DNA of 64,000 nucleotides from Petrolisthes cinctipes (GCA_033782935.1 JAWQEG010000259.1:410501-474500), one strand, 5' to 3'; counted from the stretch's first letter, positions 44,278-55,530 are shown. Program-made: numbers and translations. Notes: a model not told the origin generated them from the letters alone.

Positions 44278-44505
44278 TGGGTTGATTCCATGGTGGCTTT
44301 GGTTTATGATCCTTCCCAACCAACCACACTTGTCAATCTTAATTATTATATCCAACAACAAAATCTGTCAGGTACAGGTAGTTCGATTATTACCATAGTT
44401 TGATAGTGGAATCAAATTAATAAAATAATTCACTCATAAGTCATTTACACAGTTCAGTTTCTTTCGTTAGGGTGCTTGCAAACTAAAACAAACCACTGTG
44501 GAATT
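44278..44505. mobile_element. PIF-like short element
   Basis: The left end GGGTTGATTCCATGGTGG and right end CCACTGTGGAATTGGGG are imperfect inverse copies, related to GGGCCGATTCCACAGTCG of the 49225 element. Fragments of it recur at 30208 and 55045. Confidence 0.5.
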
Positions 44506-44720
44506 GGGGGGGTTTAGGGGGATGCGGTAGTAGGGGGTCAGGCTTAGGGGGTGCGGGACTAGGGGACAGGCTTTCTACCCCCCCCAAGCCTGTCGCCCTA
44601 CTCCCACACCCCCCAAGCCTGTCCCCTATTCCTACATCCCCCCCCCAAGCCCGTTCCCCGATTCTCGCACCCCCCAACACCCCCCCCCCAAGCCTGTCCC
44701 CTACTCCCGCACCCCCTGAA
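44506..44720. repeat. G/C-rich minisatellite dyad 3
   Basis: A G-rich half (to about 44570) then a C-rich half, again with CAGGCTTTCTACCCCCC at the centre. Confidence 0.85.
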
Positions 44721-44724
44721 ACAT

Positions 44725-45640
44725 AAGTAAATATTAGGTCCGATTAGGTTTCACTGGTAAAACTGAGGCCCGTAGTTTTAAAAAAATTGAGGGCCCTTAC
44801 TTGAAAAAATCGTAGTTTTAAACACCCCTCCCTATGAGGAACACTCACTTGCCACATCACAAAACCTAAATATTATTGGAATTAAAGGGATGAGTGGCTA
44901 GGGAGGGTGGACCATGCCTTATTGAGACCCTGTATTGAAATATGAAATAAAAATAAAAATATATCTATACACATGTATTTAGAAACAAATTTGCAAGTAA
45001 TTGCAACCATATTTTCGTATTTATAACACATATTCATCTACGGGGCAAGTTCCAGTTACTTTTCTGAACACCATAAGGATACGTTGGAGTCGATTGGACA
45101 CTATAAACACACCCTGGTCCTCGCCGTTCTTCACCGCTGACTGGTGAGTCGAACCACTTGAAGTTTTTTGGCCATAAAATATATGTTATTAACTTATCTA
45201 TTGGGATATTGAGACGTCCACCAACAAAAATTGTCGAGAGTGACCTTATTGCATAAGGGCAGAAATGTTGACAAGGTTCAATATATGAAATGTGATCCAT
45301 GCCAATACTTCATATTTCGTGCTTGTATAAAAAAAATTGAACAGAACAATATGACAGATGGTTTATGTGTTAGAACAATTGATTAATGTAGAGTAATGTA
45401 TGCAAACCTGCGTTTATCATACATGTATGCACTTGAAATGTTGGTCCAATCCAGTAACTTAAGTTACAGGAAGACAAAAAAATCTGGGTTAGTCTTCAAC
45501 ACAATCAAATTTAGGCTTATTATCAAGGAAATTATTATAATCTCTCCATTAATAGTGTTTGTTTTAATATTTGATTGGATATAAGTAATATATAGGGTGG
45601 TTATAGTCCCAAAATTTCATATTGTATGAGTATATTATAT
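44725..45640. other. No gene supported
   Basis: An 88-codon minus frame (45034-45300) is open but has no recognisable domain. AT-rich elsewhere. Confidence 0.4.
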
Positions 45641-45826
45641 AGTTTTTAAATGATTTATTAAGGTACACTCAGGTCAGTGATACTAAGTAAACATGTGTCC
45701 ATATAAACAAAGTACAGTATGTATGTTATTTCATCCATCAGACGATCCTCACCTGTGACCTAACCTAATATCAACTGTGAGGCTGTCTTCTGGATTCTTG
45801 AAGCTCGGCAGATTGCTGACCTAACC
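45640..45826 (+). repeat. 185-bp direct repeat, copy 1
   Basis: From TATAGTTTTTAAATGATTTA through GAAGCTCGGCAGATTGCTGA. Copy 2 is at 46086-46272, 446 bp downstream, nearly identical apart from a 3-base GTG indel and single changes. Confidence 0.85.
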
Positions 45827-46085
45827 GGTATGTAATTTAAAACATAATTTCCGAAGGGTAATAAATATATCAAGCCACTCAAAATAACTCACAATACTGT
45901 ATACCTACAGAGTACCGGGTACTGAGTGAAAATGATTTCTTTTGGTAGTACTGTATGGTAAATAAAAGCATTTGTGTCCTTAATTGGTACTACAGAATTT
46001 TTGTGGCTTTTATGCATTTCCTTGTGAAATTTAAACAATTTAAAGATATTGAGACAGAAGTGTCTCTTTCCTTTCATTTTCATAT

Positions 46086-46272
46086 TGTATAGTTTTTAAA
46101 TGATTTATTAAGGTACACTCAGGTCAGTGATACTAAGTAAACATGTGTCCATATAAACAAAGTACAGTATGTATGTTATTTCATCCATCAGACGATCCTC
46201 ACCTGACCTAACCTAATATCAACTGTGAGGCTGTCTTCTGGAGTCTTGAAGCTCGGCAGATTGCTGACCTAC
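46086..46272 (+). repeat. 185-bp direct repeat, copy 2
   Basis: Near-identical to 45640-45826. The pair could be ends of a small element or a local duplication; no TG...CA termini or duplication were found. Confidence 0.85.
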
Positions 46273-46646
46273 TGTATACCTACAGATATGTTACTATAGC
46301 ATGCAGAGAGAGTAGAGAGAGGACACTAGTGGTTGTGATTAATTTGCAATGTTGAACGGCAATCAGTGGAGTGAGATTGTTTGACAGAGTCAGAAATGAA
46401 ACAGTGTGTGGGTCACGGCATTTGTATAAAGAAAAGCATGCAGTTTAAAATATGCAAATTCCAGGTTTGTTTATTCATATAAGATGATGAAGGGTTCAAG
46501 AAGTATTTTAGAGGAATAGCATATATCCATAGAATGTAATATATATACAGTAAATTACAGTGGTGTGTAATACAGTATTTATGTAACCACAGCGAATGTA
46601 CAGGGACAGTTGTGTTAACTAATTATACTGTAATTTCCCAATAGGT

Positions 46647-46794
46647 TGCCCGATACCACAACATCTGCAGGTCCTCATAACTTTGAGGTGTATGGCTACT
46701 GGTGGACATCAACTGACAATTAGTGACTGCTATGGAGTGTCTCAGACTAGTGTCAGCAAATGTCTGTGTGTGTGTAGTAAGAAAACCTCTGTGG
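46647..46794 (+). pseudogene. Harbinger transposase exon remnant
   Basis: After an acceptor-like TTTCCCAATAG, the frame reads PIPQHLQVLITLRCMATGGH, QLTISDCYGVSQTSVSKCL. This matches the helix-turn-helix-like segment of HARBI1-type transposases. A donor-like GGTAAAT follows near 46794. No other exon was recognised with confidence, and no TIRs were found nearby. It is an isolated remnant. Confidence 0.6.
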
Positions 46795-47290
46795 GTAAAT
46801 TAACAATACTATATTACCTAATGAAAATAAATATTTATTCTGAAAAATTATAATATATCACATAAATACACTCATGATATGAAAATGTATGTATGACAAG
46901 AAAAAATATAAATAAACTGTAATGTGTGTATATTAGAAACACCTTTGTGGAACTGCACAGCATTGTATTACATAATGAAAATTAATATTTATCCTGGAAC
47001 AATGTGACTAGTTAATAACAGGTTTTGTATCATTAATTCTATGCATCACAGTGAATTATAAGAAAATATAAGTATGACAATATATTGACCATTATCAGGA
47101 AATAAATAAATATAATCTGTATTACCTAATGTATTATTACTGTATTACCTACTGAAAATATATATAAAAGGAGACTAGTTATTAAGAGGCTTTGTATCAG
47201 TACAAACATTCTATATATCACAGTTATATAGCACATGAATACATGTCTTAATTCAAAAACAAAAAATCATTGTCCATGATTTTAAGATGA
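46795..47290. repeat. Degenerate tandem repeat
   Basis: About three loose units containing TATTACCTAATGAAAATAAA, then ATCACAT...ACA.GAAAATATAAGTATGACA-like words. Confidence 0.5.
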
Positions 47291-47863
47291 AGTATTACGT
47301 ATACAGCATGTTCGTGCATGGCACCGATAAACTTTAAAAATATATCCTCCACTGGAAAAAAGAAAACATATTATTCTACAGTGAAATGCTAAATTAATGG
47401 TTTTTTTTTAATGTTTAATGTTCACGGGCCTTTCAATAACAAGCGGGTCGCCAGCTGACATGTGTGTGCAGTGTTCGATTTCATTGTGCGGCTTCGGCGT
47501 GTATCATGTGCGTAAAATACCCCAACTTCTTCTTACTTTATGTGGACATTTTCTTATATCATATATTTATTTCGAATATATGTGCTTTCATATAATTTGT
47601 GCTGGAAAACGTCCTCAATAAACAGTAAATAAGGGTTTCCTCGACTCATCCAAACACTACCAACATTTCAGGATTGCCACTCCATGCGCAAATATACACA
47701 GAGCGACCACATCACCTTACAAGGGCTGCCAACTGTGAATGTAAGGGAGCAAGTGAGATAGGGAGTGTTTAACGCTAAGGCAAAATTAGCCTCACTCACA
47801 CTAGGGTTAGTGAGAGTGTCGAGGGTAAGGGACCCTGAGAGTGTAGTTTAAAACTATGGGTGT

Positions 47864-47944
47864 GATTCCTCCAAATTATCCCACGTAACAGATCCCCTAT
47901 TGGTAACACTAGAGTCGTCATGTTTCCTGGCATTATATGGAGGA
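47864..47944. repeat. Dispersed hairpin family copy
   Basis: The left arm GATTCCTCCAAATTATCCCA then CGTAACAG pairs with the right arm CATGTTTCCTGGCATTATAT then GGAGGAA. CCTTCCAATTTAC follows, as at other copies. Confidence 0.7.
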
Positions 47945-47993
47945 AACAGTAGCCTTCCAATTTACTAACATGGGATTCCTCACTTAAAAACGT

Positions 47994-48708
47994 GGTATTA
48001 TTACAGAATAACTGGTTTTAGGCTAGGATCGCACAGTGTTACCACATCCGGCTAGATCCTGGGAATTTGCCCCAGTCACTCTATGATAGTTTGTACAGGT
48101 TAGGTCCCAGTAGTTTGCTGTGGTCTAGGTTAGGTTAGGTTAGGTCAGACTAATTTACAAATTAAGTTTGTAAAACGGGACAAACATATCTCAAAAACTG
48201 GGTATCTCTGAGAGAAACACCATAGATGAAAAGTGTGTTAGAATGGTCCAAAATAGTGGGTAATGATACTAAAATATACAATATAGTCAACACAGTTCTT
48301 GGTAAATATTGAATGACTTACCATTATTGGGTACGGTTTTTCTACCTTCATTACCTACTTATTTAGACCATTCTAAGACTATTTTCTTCTATGGCATTTT
48401 CTCTGCAAATGCCCCATTTACAAGATAGGGGATATTCAAATGGGGCATTTTGAAATTAGCCTGACCTTACTTGACCTGACCTAACCTAACCTAGACCGCA
48501 TCAGACTACAGGGGCCTAACCTGAGCAGACTACCGGGACCTAACCTGGGCAGACTACCGGGACCTAACCTGGGCAAACTACCGGGAAATAACCGTGGTAA
48601 AGTACAGAAAATGACCGGTGCAAAATACTGGGACCTAGCCGGATCTGGCAACACTGCTACAATATGGTAATTCTTTCAATAAATACCCAGTTGTTCTGTA
48701 AATTTACC
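47994..48708. mobile_element. TIR element with 8-bp TSD AAAAACGT
   Basis: Ends GGTATTATTACAGAATAACT and, inversely, GGTAAATTTACAGAACAACT. AAAAACGT lies at 47986-47993 and 48709-48716. Inside are a second inverted pair (CAGTGTTACCACATCCGG at 48034; its inverse ending at 48656), TTAGG-like tracts and 24-bp CTACCGGGACCTAACCTGGG repeats. No transposase. Related copies end at 50752 and 53826. Confidence 0.75.
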
Positions 48709-48821
48709 AAAAACGTAACCAAAATTTGTGAACCACCAACAAGTTAACGTTTATAGTAAAGAACAATGGAATTATTATCAACAGTCAGTTTATCACTCGT
48801 ACAAACATCTTACCCTTAATT

Positions 48822-49066
48822 ACCATATAAATTAATGTATATCACCACCATAACTATGCATTAAATAGCACCATAAAACCAATATTAACCTTAAATATAT
48901 ATAATGGAGAAGCTGTACGTTGTTGTTGTCAAATGCTTATTAATTAATATATGGTAATTAATATCATATAAATTAATGTATATCACCACCATAACTATAC
49001 AATAAATAACACCATAAAAACAATATTATTAACCTTATATATATAATGGAGAAGCTGTAGATACGT
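48822..49066. repeat. 141-bp tandem duplication
   Basis: ATAAATTAATGTATATCACC starts near 48826 and 48967, with matching downstream sequence through TAATGGAGAAGCTGTA. Confidence 0.85.
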
Positions 49067-49224
49067 TATTAATTAATGACTGGTTATATTATTATTAGGT
49101 TATTACACGTTTATAACTCCTATTTTCTCATCATATATAATTCAACACGGTAAATATTGAAAGATTTACCGTTATTGCGTACGTTTTTTCTACCTTCATT
49201 ACCCACTTATTTAGACCATTCTAA

Positions 49225-50465
49225 GGGCCGATTCCACAGTCGATTTGTTACAGCCCGAACAAATACCATCCCGAACATGGTGAGACCCTTTACCAATAAG
49301 CCTTTCCGATTCCACAGTTGTCTGATCTTTGGTTTGCGAGCCAACAAACTTGGTGGCCGCGCAAACAAATCCCCGGAAGGGTTGGTACACCTGAATGGTG
49401 GATATTGGCCATAGAACTATAACAAACTCGCACCTAAATATGAACTGTCACCTGTGAGCAGAAGAAACTTGGAAGAGAGAACACATGACCAGTTGACGAC
49501 CACAATTTCTCCTCGTGACAAGGCTCCTGCTGCTCTAACTTATCAGCAGTTAATTTTCACTAAATAACATAAAACTTGAGAAATACTGATGTTAAATATA
49601 TTTCAAATACATAAATAATGTTTTAATGATACATTTGTCTGCTGTCATAGCGGGTAATATGATTAAAAAGATCATACAAACTGTTGTTCTTGGACGTGTC
49701 TACACTAGTGTAAATTTGAGTTATAATTAGTTCCCTCTACTCAGTTCTAAGTACTTGCATAAGGTTATACCATAATAAATGTGTCACAGGCTTATCTATA
49801 ATGAATTTGGAGTAACGTGTTGGAAGAACAATAGATGTAAAATAATGAAGTGCTGTGATGCTTAGCCGAGTTGAAGCCAGTGTTGCCAGGTCTGCTTGAC
49901 GAAATTTCCCCAACTTCAACATCAGATTTTCCCTTTTTACCTCAAAAATTTCCGGTTTACTCTTGAAGATAGTCGTATATTTCGTCTTGTAGAAATTTCT
50001 CCATTTATTTTTCAATAATCTTAATATAATTTCCCCATTGCTACCTCTAATTCTTCATGTCTAGGGAAATTTTCCCATACTTGGCAACACTGGTTGAAGC
50101 GCAGCAGACGACAGACTTGAATTTACTGCGATCAGCAGGATTATCGTAAAAATAATACAATCTTGCTGTTTTTTCTTGTTTCTGGATGCCTTCTATAGAA
50201 AACAATGGACATGCATTATTCAATAAAAAATAATCATTTGGTATGCAAATAATATAAATATTTTCAATAATATATAATTAGTAAGCTCGGTTGGGCAGGT
50301 ATACCCTTCACCAAAGATCCATCACCAAAGTTCCAATAATGCTTATGATTTTGGTTGGATCCCGAACAAACTGGGTCCCGAAAAACGACTGTGGAATCGG
50401 AAACGTTACCAAAGGTTTTCGTTTGTTGGCTCGCAAACAAATATTGACGACTGTGGAATCGGCCC
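49225..50465. mobile_element. PIF/Harbinger-like element inserted in the TIR element
   Basis: Ends GGGCCGATTCCACAGTCG and CGACTGTGGAATCGGCCC are exact inverses. TAA flanks both ends (49222-49224 and 50466-50468). The uninterrupted paralogue at 48380 reads CATTCTAAGACTATTTTC, which equals the two flanks joined with one TAA. No transposase is seen. A hAT-type MITE is nested at 49878. A truncated copy starts at 55534. Confidence 0.85.
49878..50092. mobile_element. hAT-type MITE, 215 bp
   Basis: Ends CAGTGTTGCCAGG and TTGGCAACACTG, with GTTGAAGC on both sides (49870-49877 and 50093-50100). An 8-bp duplication with CAGTG termini is the hAT signature. The homologous unfilled sequence at 56200 diverges at a different break and does not test it. 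Confidence 0.85.
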
Positions 50466-50894
50466 TAAGACTATTTTCTTCTATGGCATTTTCTCCGCAA
50501 ATGCCCCATTTCCAAGATAGGGCGGATATTCAAATGGGGCATTTTGAAATTAGCCTGACCTTACCTGACCTGACCTAACCTAGACCGTATCAGACTACCG
50601 GGACCTAACCTGGGCAGACTACCGGAACCTAACCTGGGCAAACTACCGGGAAATAATCGTGATAAAGTACAATAAATGACTGGGGCAAAATACTGGGACT
50701 CAGCCGGATCTGGCAACACTGTTGCAAAACGGTAATTCTTTCAATAAATACCTTAAAGGCTTGGTAAATATACTCTTCTACTTACTGCCGAGGTTTACTG
50801 AAGGTGTAAATGATGTAAATTTATTATATATGGCATTTTGTGTATAGCACTATGATAATATTTTAGAGGCGAGGCAGCAGACGCCCTCACCATG

Positions 50895-51254
50895 CAGTGT
50901 TGCCAAGTCTGATAAAATTTCCCTAACTTCAACATCTGCAGAATTTCTCTTTTTCCCTTTTTTACCTCAAATATCCCCTGTTAATTAATTTACTCTTGAA
51001 GATAATCGTATATTTACCGTTTAGTTTTGAACTGTCTTTATTTAATTTCCCTAACTTCAACATCTGCATAATTTCCCTTTTTACCTCAAATATTCCGTTT
51101 TTTTACTCTTGAAGATAATCGTATATATTTACCGTGATGATATTCGGTATGGTAGAAATTTCCCTATTTACTCCTGAACTGTCTTTATATAATTTCCCCA
51201 TTGATGCCTCGAATTCTTCTTGTCTAGGGAATTTTTTTTATATTTGGCAACTTT
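50895..51254. mobile_element. CAGTGTTGCCA MITE with internal duplication
   Basis: The left end is CAGTGTTGCCAAGTC; the right end has decayed to TTTGGCAACTTT. CTAACTTCAACATCTGCA and the following 135 bp occur twice inside. Similar to 49878-50092. Confidence 0.65.
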
Positions 51255-51259
51255 AACCC

Positions 51260-51880
51260 TCACGCCCATTCAAAACAAATCAGTTCAATATCTATAATAT
51301 TTATATCCACTATGATGAAAATAAAAATAGTGACATAGTAGTGTGTGATTAGTTTGACTTGAATTAAAGGAGGTACATAATATTATGAGATAATTTAATA
51401 AAATAGTACTATAGGCAATACTTCATAGGTCTTGAGTTGGACAACTTGATTGGACTGTCAATTTCTTTTTTATTCTATTTTTGTTTTATAAGAACGAATA
51501 TAAAACCATAGCGAAATGAAACACCGGTTATATTTTATATGAATGAACTTTAGACTCACAAATAAAGTATTGCCCTCTAACTTCCTATAATAAACTCGAA
51601 TCAATAGTACAAAATAACTAAGAAAACATCTTAATTAATTGTAGCCTAATACAATATTATGCTTATTATGATATTGGCTTCAACACTGGTATAAATTATT
51701 CTTTTATATAAAGTTATAAACTAATCTATCTGCAATACACATATGAACCCAGAGGAAACCTACAACCTGTTAACCTGTTGGGTGCGACAATCCACCATCC
51801 ATGGCGATATCCGTCAACCCCTTCCATATGTCAAATTTTCATCAACTTAGTGTCTTATTAGTTAGTCACCCCACAGACAC
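51260..51880. other. AT-rich sequence upstream of candidate exon
   Basis: No repeat was recognised and no promoter could be supported. Confidence 0.4.
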
Positions 51881-51881
51881 C

Positions 51882-52028
51882 ATGGAAGGAGGAAGTAGTG
51901 ATCTATTGGACTCTAGCCAGCCACTCACAGGGAGAATAGTTAGCAGAAGACGGATGCCGAAGTCACTTCAGAGGCCCTCCCTTACTTACTCCAGCAGTAG
52001 TGAGACAGAAGATGAGGTCATCCCTACA
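51882..52028 (+). CDS. Candidate first coding exon, unknown gene
   Basis: ATG at 51882 lies in a near-ideal context (GACACCATGGAAG). The 49 codons read MEGGSSDLLDSSQPLTGRIV, then a basic stretch SRRRMPKSLQ and an acidic serine stretch SSSSETEDEV. The frame meets a strong donor ACA/GTAAGAAAG at 52028/52029 in phase 0. The basic and acidic clusters suggest a nuclear protein, but no family is recognised. A 5'-truncated LINE begins 54 bp downstream, which would put it in intron 1. No second exon was found in the window, and the open frame also reads through to 52082, so chance cannot be excluded. Confidence 0.3.
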
Positions 52029-52082
52029 GTAAGAAAGAAAATAAAGGAAGATCCATATCTCTCTCATACAACCATGTACTAG

Positions 52083-53482
52083 GGAAGGTGTATGGGAAGG
52101 TTCTTACTGAGAGACTGATTAAAGAAACAGGAAATAAAGTTAGTGAAGAGCAGGGAGGGTTCAGAAAGGGTAGAGGATGTGTGGACCAAATATTTGCATT
52201 AAATTCAATAGTGGAGAAATATATTGGGAAGGGTAGAAAATTGTATGCTGCCTTCATGGACTTGGAGAAGGCATACGATAGGGTTGATAAGAAAGCTATG
52301 TCAGAGGTATTGAGAATTTATGGTGTTGGAGGGTCTTTGCTGAAAGGCATCGAATCCTTTTATGCAGAGGCAACAGCATGTGTGCGGGTAGAGGGTGATC
52401 TAAGTGAGAGTTTTAATATTAGTGTAGGGCTCAGACAGGGATGTGTTATGTTACCGTGGCTGTTCAATATATATATGGATGGTTGTATGAGAGAGATGAA
52501 AGCCAAAGTGAATGGTCTGGGGGTGAAATTGAGGCTGAATGAAGCAAATTGGTCCTTGGTGGCAAGATTATTTGCGGATGACACTGTGTTGATGGCTGAG
52601 AGTGAAAGGGAGTTACAGAGAGTGGTAGACGAATTTCAGTCTGTGTGTAAACGAAGGAAACTGAAGGTGAATGTTGGTAAAAGTAAAGTGATGGTGTTTG
52701 AGAGAGCAGAAACTGAAGTGATTGACATTGCTACACCTTACAGAGTGGCTGTACCAACTGGGACGAAGTGTGAGATAACTCTGAGGGGTGAGAGAATGGA
52801 GGAAGTGAAGGAGTTTAAGTACCTGGGTACAGTTCTGTGTAAACATGGAAGTATGGAAGGAGAAAATAGGGAGAGAGCAGTGAAGGGTAGACAGGTCATA
52901 GGATCATTGGGAAGGATTATGAAGGGTAGAAGTGTGAGTATGGAGGTGAAAAGGGGACTGAGAAATAGTATAATCCTGCCGACTCACATATGCATCAGAG
53001 TCATGGACATGGAGTAGGGCTTATCAGTCTAGAGTAGGTGCTGTGGAAATGAGTTACTGAGAGGAGCATGTGGGGTGTCTAGGTGGGATGGAGAAAGAAA
53101 TGAAAGTGTGTACGAGAGATGTGGTATGAGTGAGAAGGCAATTGGTATTGAGTGTGGAGTGGTTGAGAGAGTGAAGCTTAATACACCGAGATGGTTTGGA
53201 CATGTAGAGAGAATGCAAGGCGAGGAATTTGTAAAGGTGTATGGAAGTGAAGGTGTGGGACCTGGTGTGAGAGGCAGACTGCCAGTTAGGTGGCAGAACA
53301 GAGTGGAAGAGTATGTGAAGGAGAGATATGTGAGGGGCAGAGGAGGGCTTGAACAAGTAAGGAGGGAGTGTTGGAACAGGGATAACTGGAGACACTTCTG
53401 CAGTGGCCAGCCCCTTGAAGGGAGTTCCCAGAGGGAACGAGGTGTCAGAGCTATAGATAGATTTACCTTTTTTACCAAGTAA
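52083..53482 (+). mobile_element. RTE-like LINE, 5'-truncated
   Basis: It begins in the middle of the RT fingers and ends at a short tail after 53482. No endonuclease is present. No poly(A) tail is evident. Confidence 0.75.
52088..53482 (+). pseudogene. RTE-like reverse transcriptase with two frameshifts
   Basis: The first frame (52088-53017) carries EEQGGFRKGRGCVDQIF, AAFMDLEKAYDRVDK, NISVGLRQGCVMLPWLFNIY, the catalytic FADD (RLFADDTVLMAE) and KEFKYLGTVL. A frameshift near 52986 moves to LTYASESWTWSRAYQSRV, and another near 53058 to GACGVSRWDGERNESVYE and the end DNWRHFCSGQPLEGSSQRE. The endonuclease and RT start are missing, so this is a dead 5'-truncated copy. LINE group assignment (RTE-like) is from overall resemblance. 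Confidence 0.8.
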
Positions 53483-53505
53483 TTCATAACATTCTAAGAC
53501 ACTTT

Positions 53506-53826
53506 GGTAAATATCTACTCTATTGCCAGTTGGTATTACGATGTTTTTATTTTCTTTACCCACTAATTTATACCATTCTAAGACACTTTTCTTCTATGGT
53601 AATTTCTTCTGCAATTTTGAAATTAACCTGACCTTACCTAACCTAACCTACAGTAGACCGCAGCAGACTACCGGGAACTAACCTGGGCAAGCTACCGGGA
53701 CCTAACCAGGGCAAACTACCGGGAACTAACCGTGGTAAAGTACCAGGACCTGACCGGGGCAAAATACTGGGACCTAACAAGATCTGGCAACACTGCTACA
53801 TAATGGCAATAGTTTAGATAAATACC
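53506..53826. mobile_element. Short copy of the GGTA-type TIR element
   Basis: The ends GGTAAATATCTACTCTATTG and (reverse complement) GGTATTTATCTAAACTATTG are inverse. The right half matches 48360-48690, with CTACCGGGAACTAACCTGGG repeats. Confidence 0.65.
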
Positions 53827-54054
53827 GTAATTGTTAATAATAGCCACAGAAGAGAAAGATGTTTACTAATTTCGGCTAATAGTGCGATTGTCTGCTCTGG
53901 CGAACTACTGGTTAGGTTAGGTTGGGTTAGGTAGGGATCGATTACCTTTATCAATACTCAGTGGAATTATCTTGTGAAATGTATTCTTTGTTAGATATTT
54001 CAATTTTAAGATACAACATTTCTGTAGCGGAGGGACGAACTGAGGTCGGTCGGA

Positions 54055-54493
54055 CAGTGTTACTAGATCCCCTTGGCAAAATTACGAAAGATCCAGCAGG
54101 CAGTTGTGTAAAATACGCATGACCCACTCAAGCAGGATACTTTTAGTTTCTATCCACAGGATCTATTTTATTTTTAAAGGTCCCGAAGGACACTATGTTA
54201 GTTCCCAAAGGACAGTAAGTTAGGTCCTGAAGGACATTAAGTAGGTCCTGAAGACATTAAGTTAGGTCCCGAAGGACATTAAGTTAGGTCCCAAAGGTAG
54301 CAACAGTCTAGGTTAGGTTAGTTTAGGTAGGTCAGGTTATTTCGTCTGATGATCAAAAAATTATTTTTCACAATTTTAAATTATTGAATTTCCCACTTAA
54401 CTGGGCTGCTTATTAAACATTCTTCATACGATTTCCCAAGTGTGGAAAAAATTTGCCTAAAACATGGAACTATTCCTGAATCTGGCAACACTG
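54055..54493. mobile_element. CAGTGTT-ended element with GGTCCCGAAGGACA repeats
   Basis: The left end CAGTGTTACTAGATCC and right end GAATCTGGCAACACTG are imperfect inverses. It contains about six units of TTAGGTCCCGAAGGACATTA, related in wording to the array at 18314. No duplication was seen. Confidence 0.55.
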
Positions 54494-54859
54494 TACGCAG
54501 AGGCAGGAAGTCAGGAACCCGCTAGGAAAGCCGCGCTCCCATTTCAAAGTATATATATGTATATATATATATATAACAGTCTCCAAAATAAAAAGGGAAA
54601 AGAAATGGGCGATTTCGGTTGACAGAAAGTGTGAAAATCGACGAAGCAGATGATCGCAATATTTACCGAAAACTTTACCCAATAATAATAATATTAATAA
54701 TAATACTACCATAACAATAATGCAAATTATAAATACCATCTTGGTGTTGCTGTTGTTTACACTCTTGTTGTCTCTGCCATGTACACATAGCCTGGAAAAT
54801 TTGTATACATAAGTAACACACACAATATGTATGTATGTGTAGCCTACAGTTATTATTAT

Positions 54860-55530
54860 TATTATTATTGGTAAACATTGAAAGAATTACCGTTATTGCG
54901 TACGTTTTTTTTTACCTTCATTAAAATAAATGTGTTTCCAAAGGGGTGGAATATTATCGTATATTTAGATATCATAATCGTACATCGTACACGGTAGTAA
55001 AATTATAGTACAAGTACGATAATTATCGTACAATTTCCATCCCTGGTTATAATGGTCCCCAACCAACCACACTTGTCAGTCTTATTATATCCAACAAAAT
55101 CAGTACAGGCTTTGCTGTATAGAACATAGAGAAAAGTCGAGTTTCTCGGAATGCCTGTAGCAGACACCAAACACCTTGCACTTCCCGGTCCTTACCTGTC
55201 CACCTACCACTGGAGGCCGCCATGACACCTGTGCATGCAGCCGGCCAGAGTGAGATAAAATGCGCCTGACGAGTCGCGCTCCAGACACACTACAGCTAGC
55301 CTTCGACCTGCACTCACCTCTTGCTCCTACCGCCGACCTTGCCGCTGCTACTCTTACCAAGCTCCTGCTGCAGTTCCCTCTCCACACGGCCACGGCAAAC
55401 AAGTCTCACTCTCTATAATCTGTCTCAGGAAAGTTGAGGGTAGAATATCGTCTTTTTTACTCCAAAGTCAATGTCAAAGGCCGAATACACCTGACCTCTC
55501 GACCTGAGGGAATACAGGCTGGCCAGGGAC
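54860..55530. other. Mixed repeat fragments, no gene supported
   Basis: It starts with a fragment of the GGTA-type TIR (GGTAAACATTGAAAGAATTA). CCCAACCAACCACACTTGTC (55050) matches the 44278 element. A 100-codon minus frame (55100-55402) has no recognised domain. Confidence 0.5.

Larger units (their letters stand above)
49149..50752. mobile_element. Second copy of the GGTA-type TIR element, interrupted
   Basis: The left end GGTAAATATTGAAAGATTTA and right end (reverse complement GGTATTTATTGAAAGAATTA) are inverse. Its body matches 48300-48690 but is split at 49224/50466 by the PIF-like insertion. The left part is shorter than in the 47994 copy. Confidence 0.65.

Noticed and set aside
45034..45300. 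88-codon minus frame
   Set aside because: No recognisable motif, no splice or start context, and expected by chance in 64 kb.
55100..55402. 100-codon minus frame rich in Ala, Arg and Ser
   Set aside because: No domain recognised and no supporting signals; a GC-rich local stretch explains its length.
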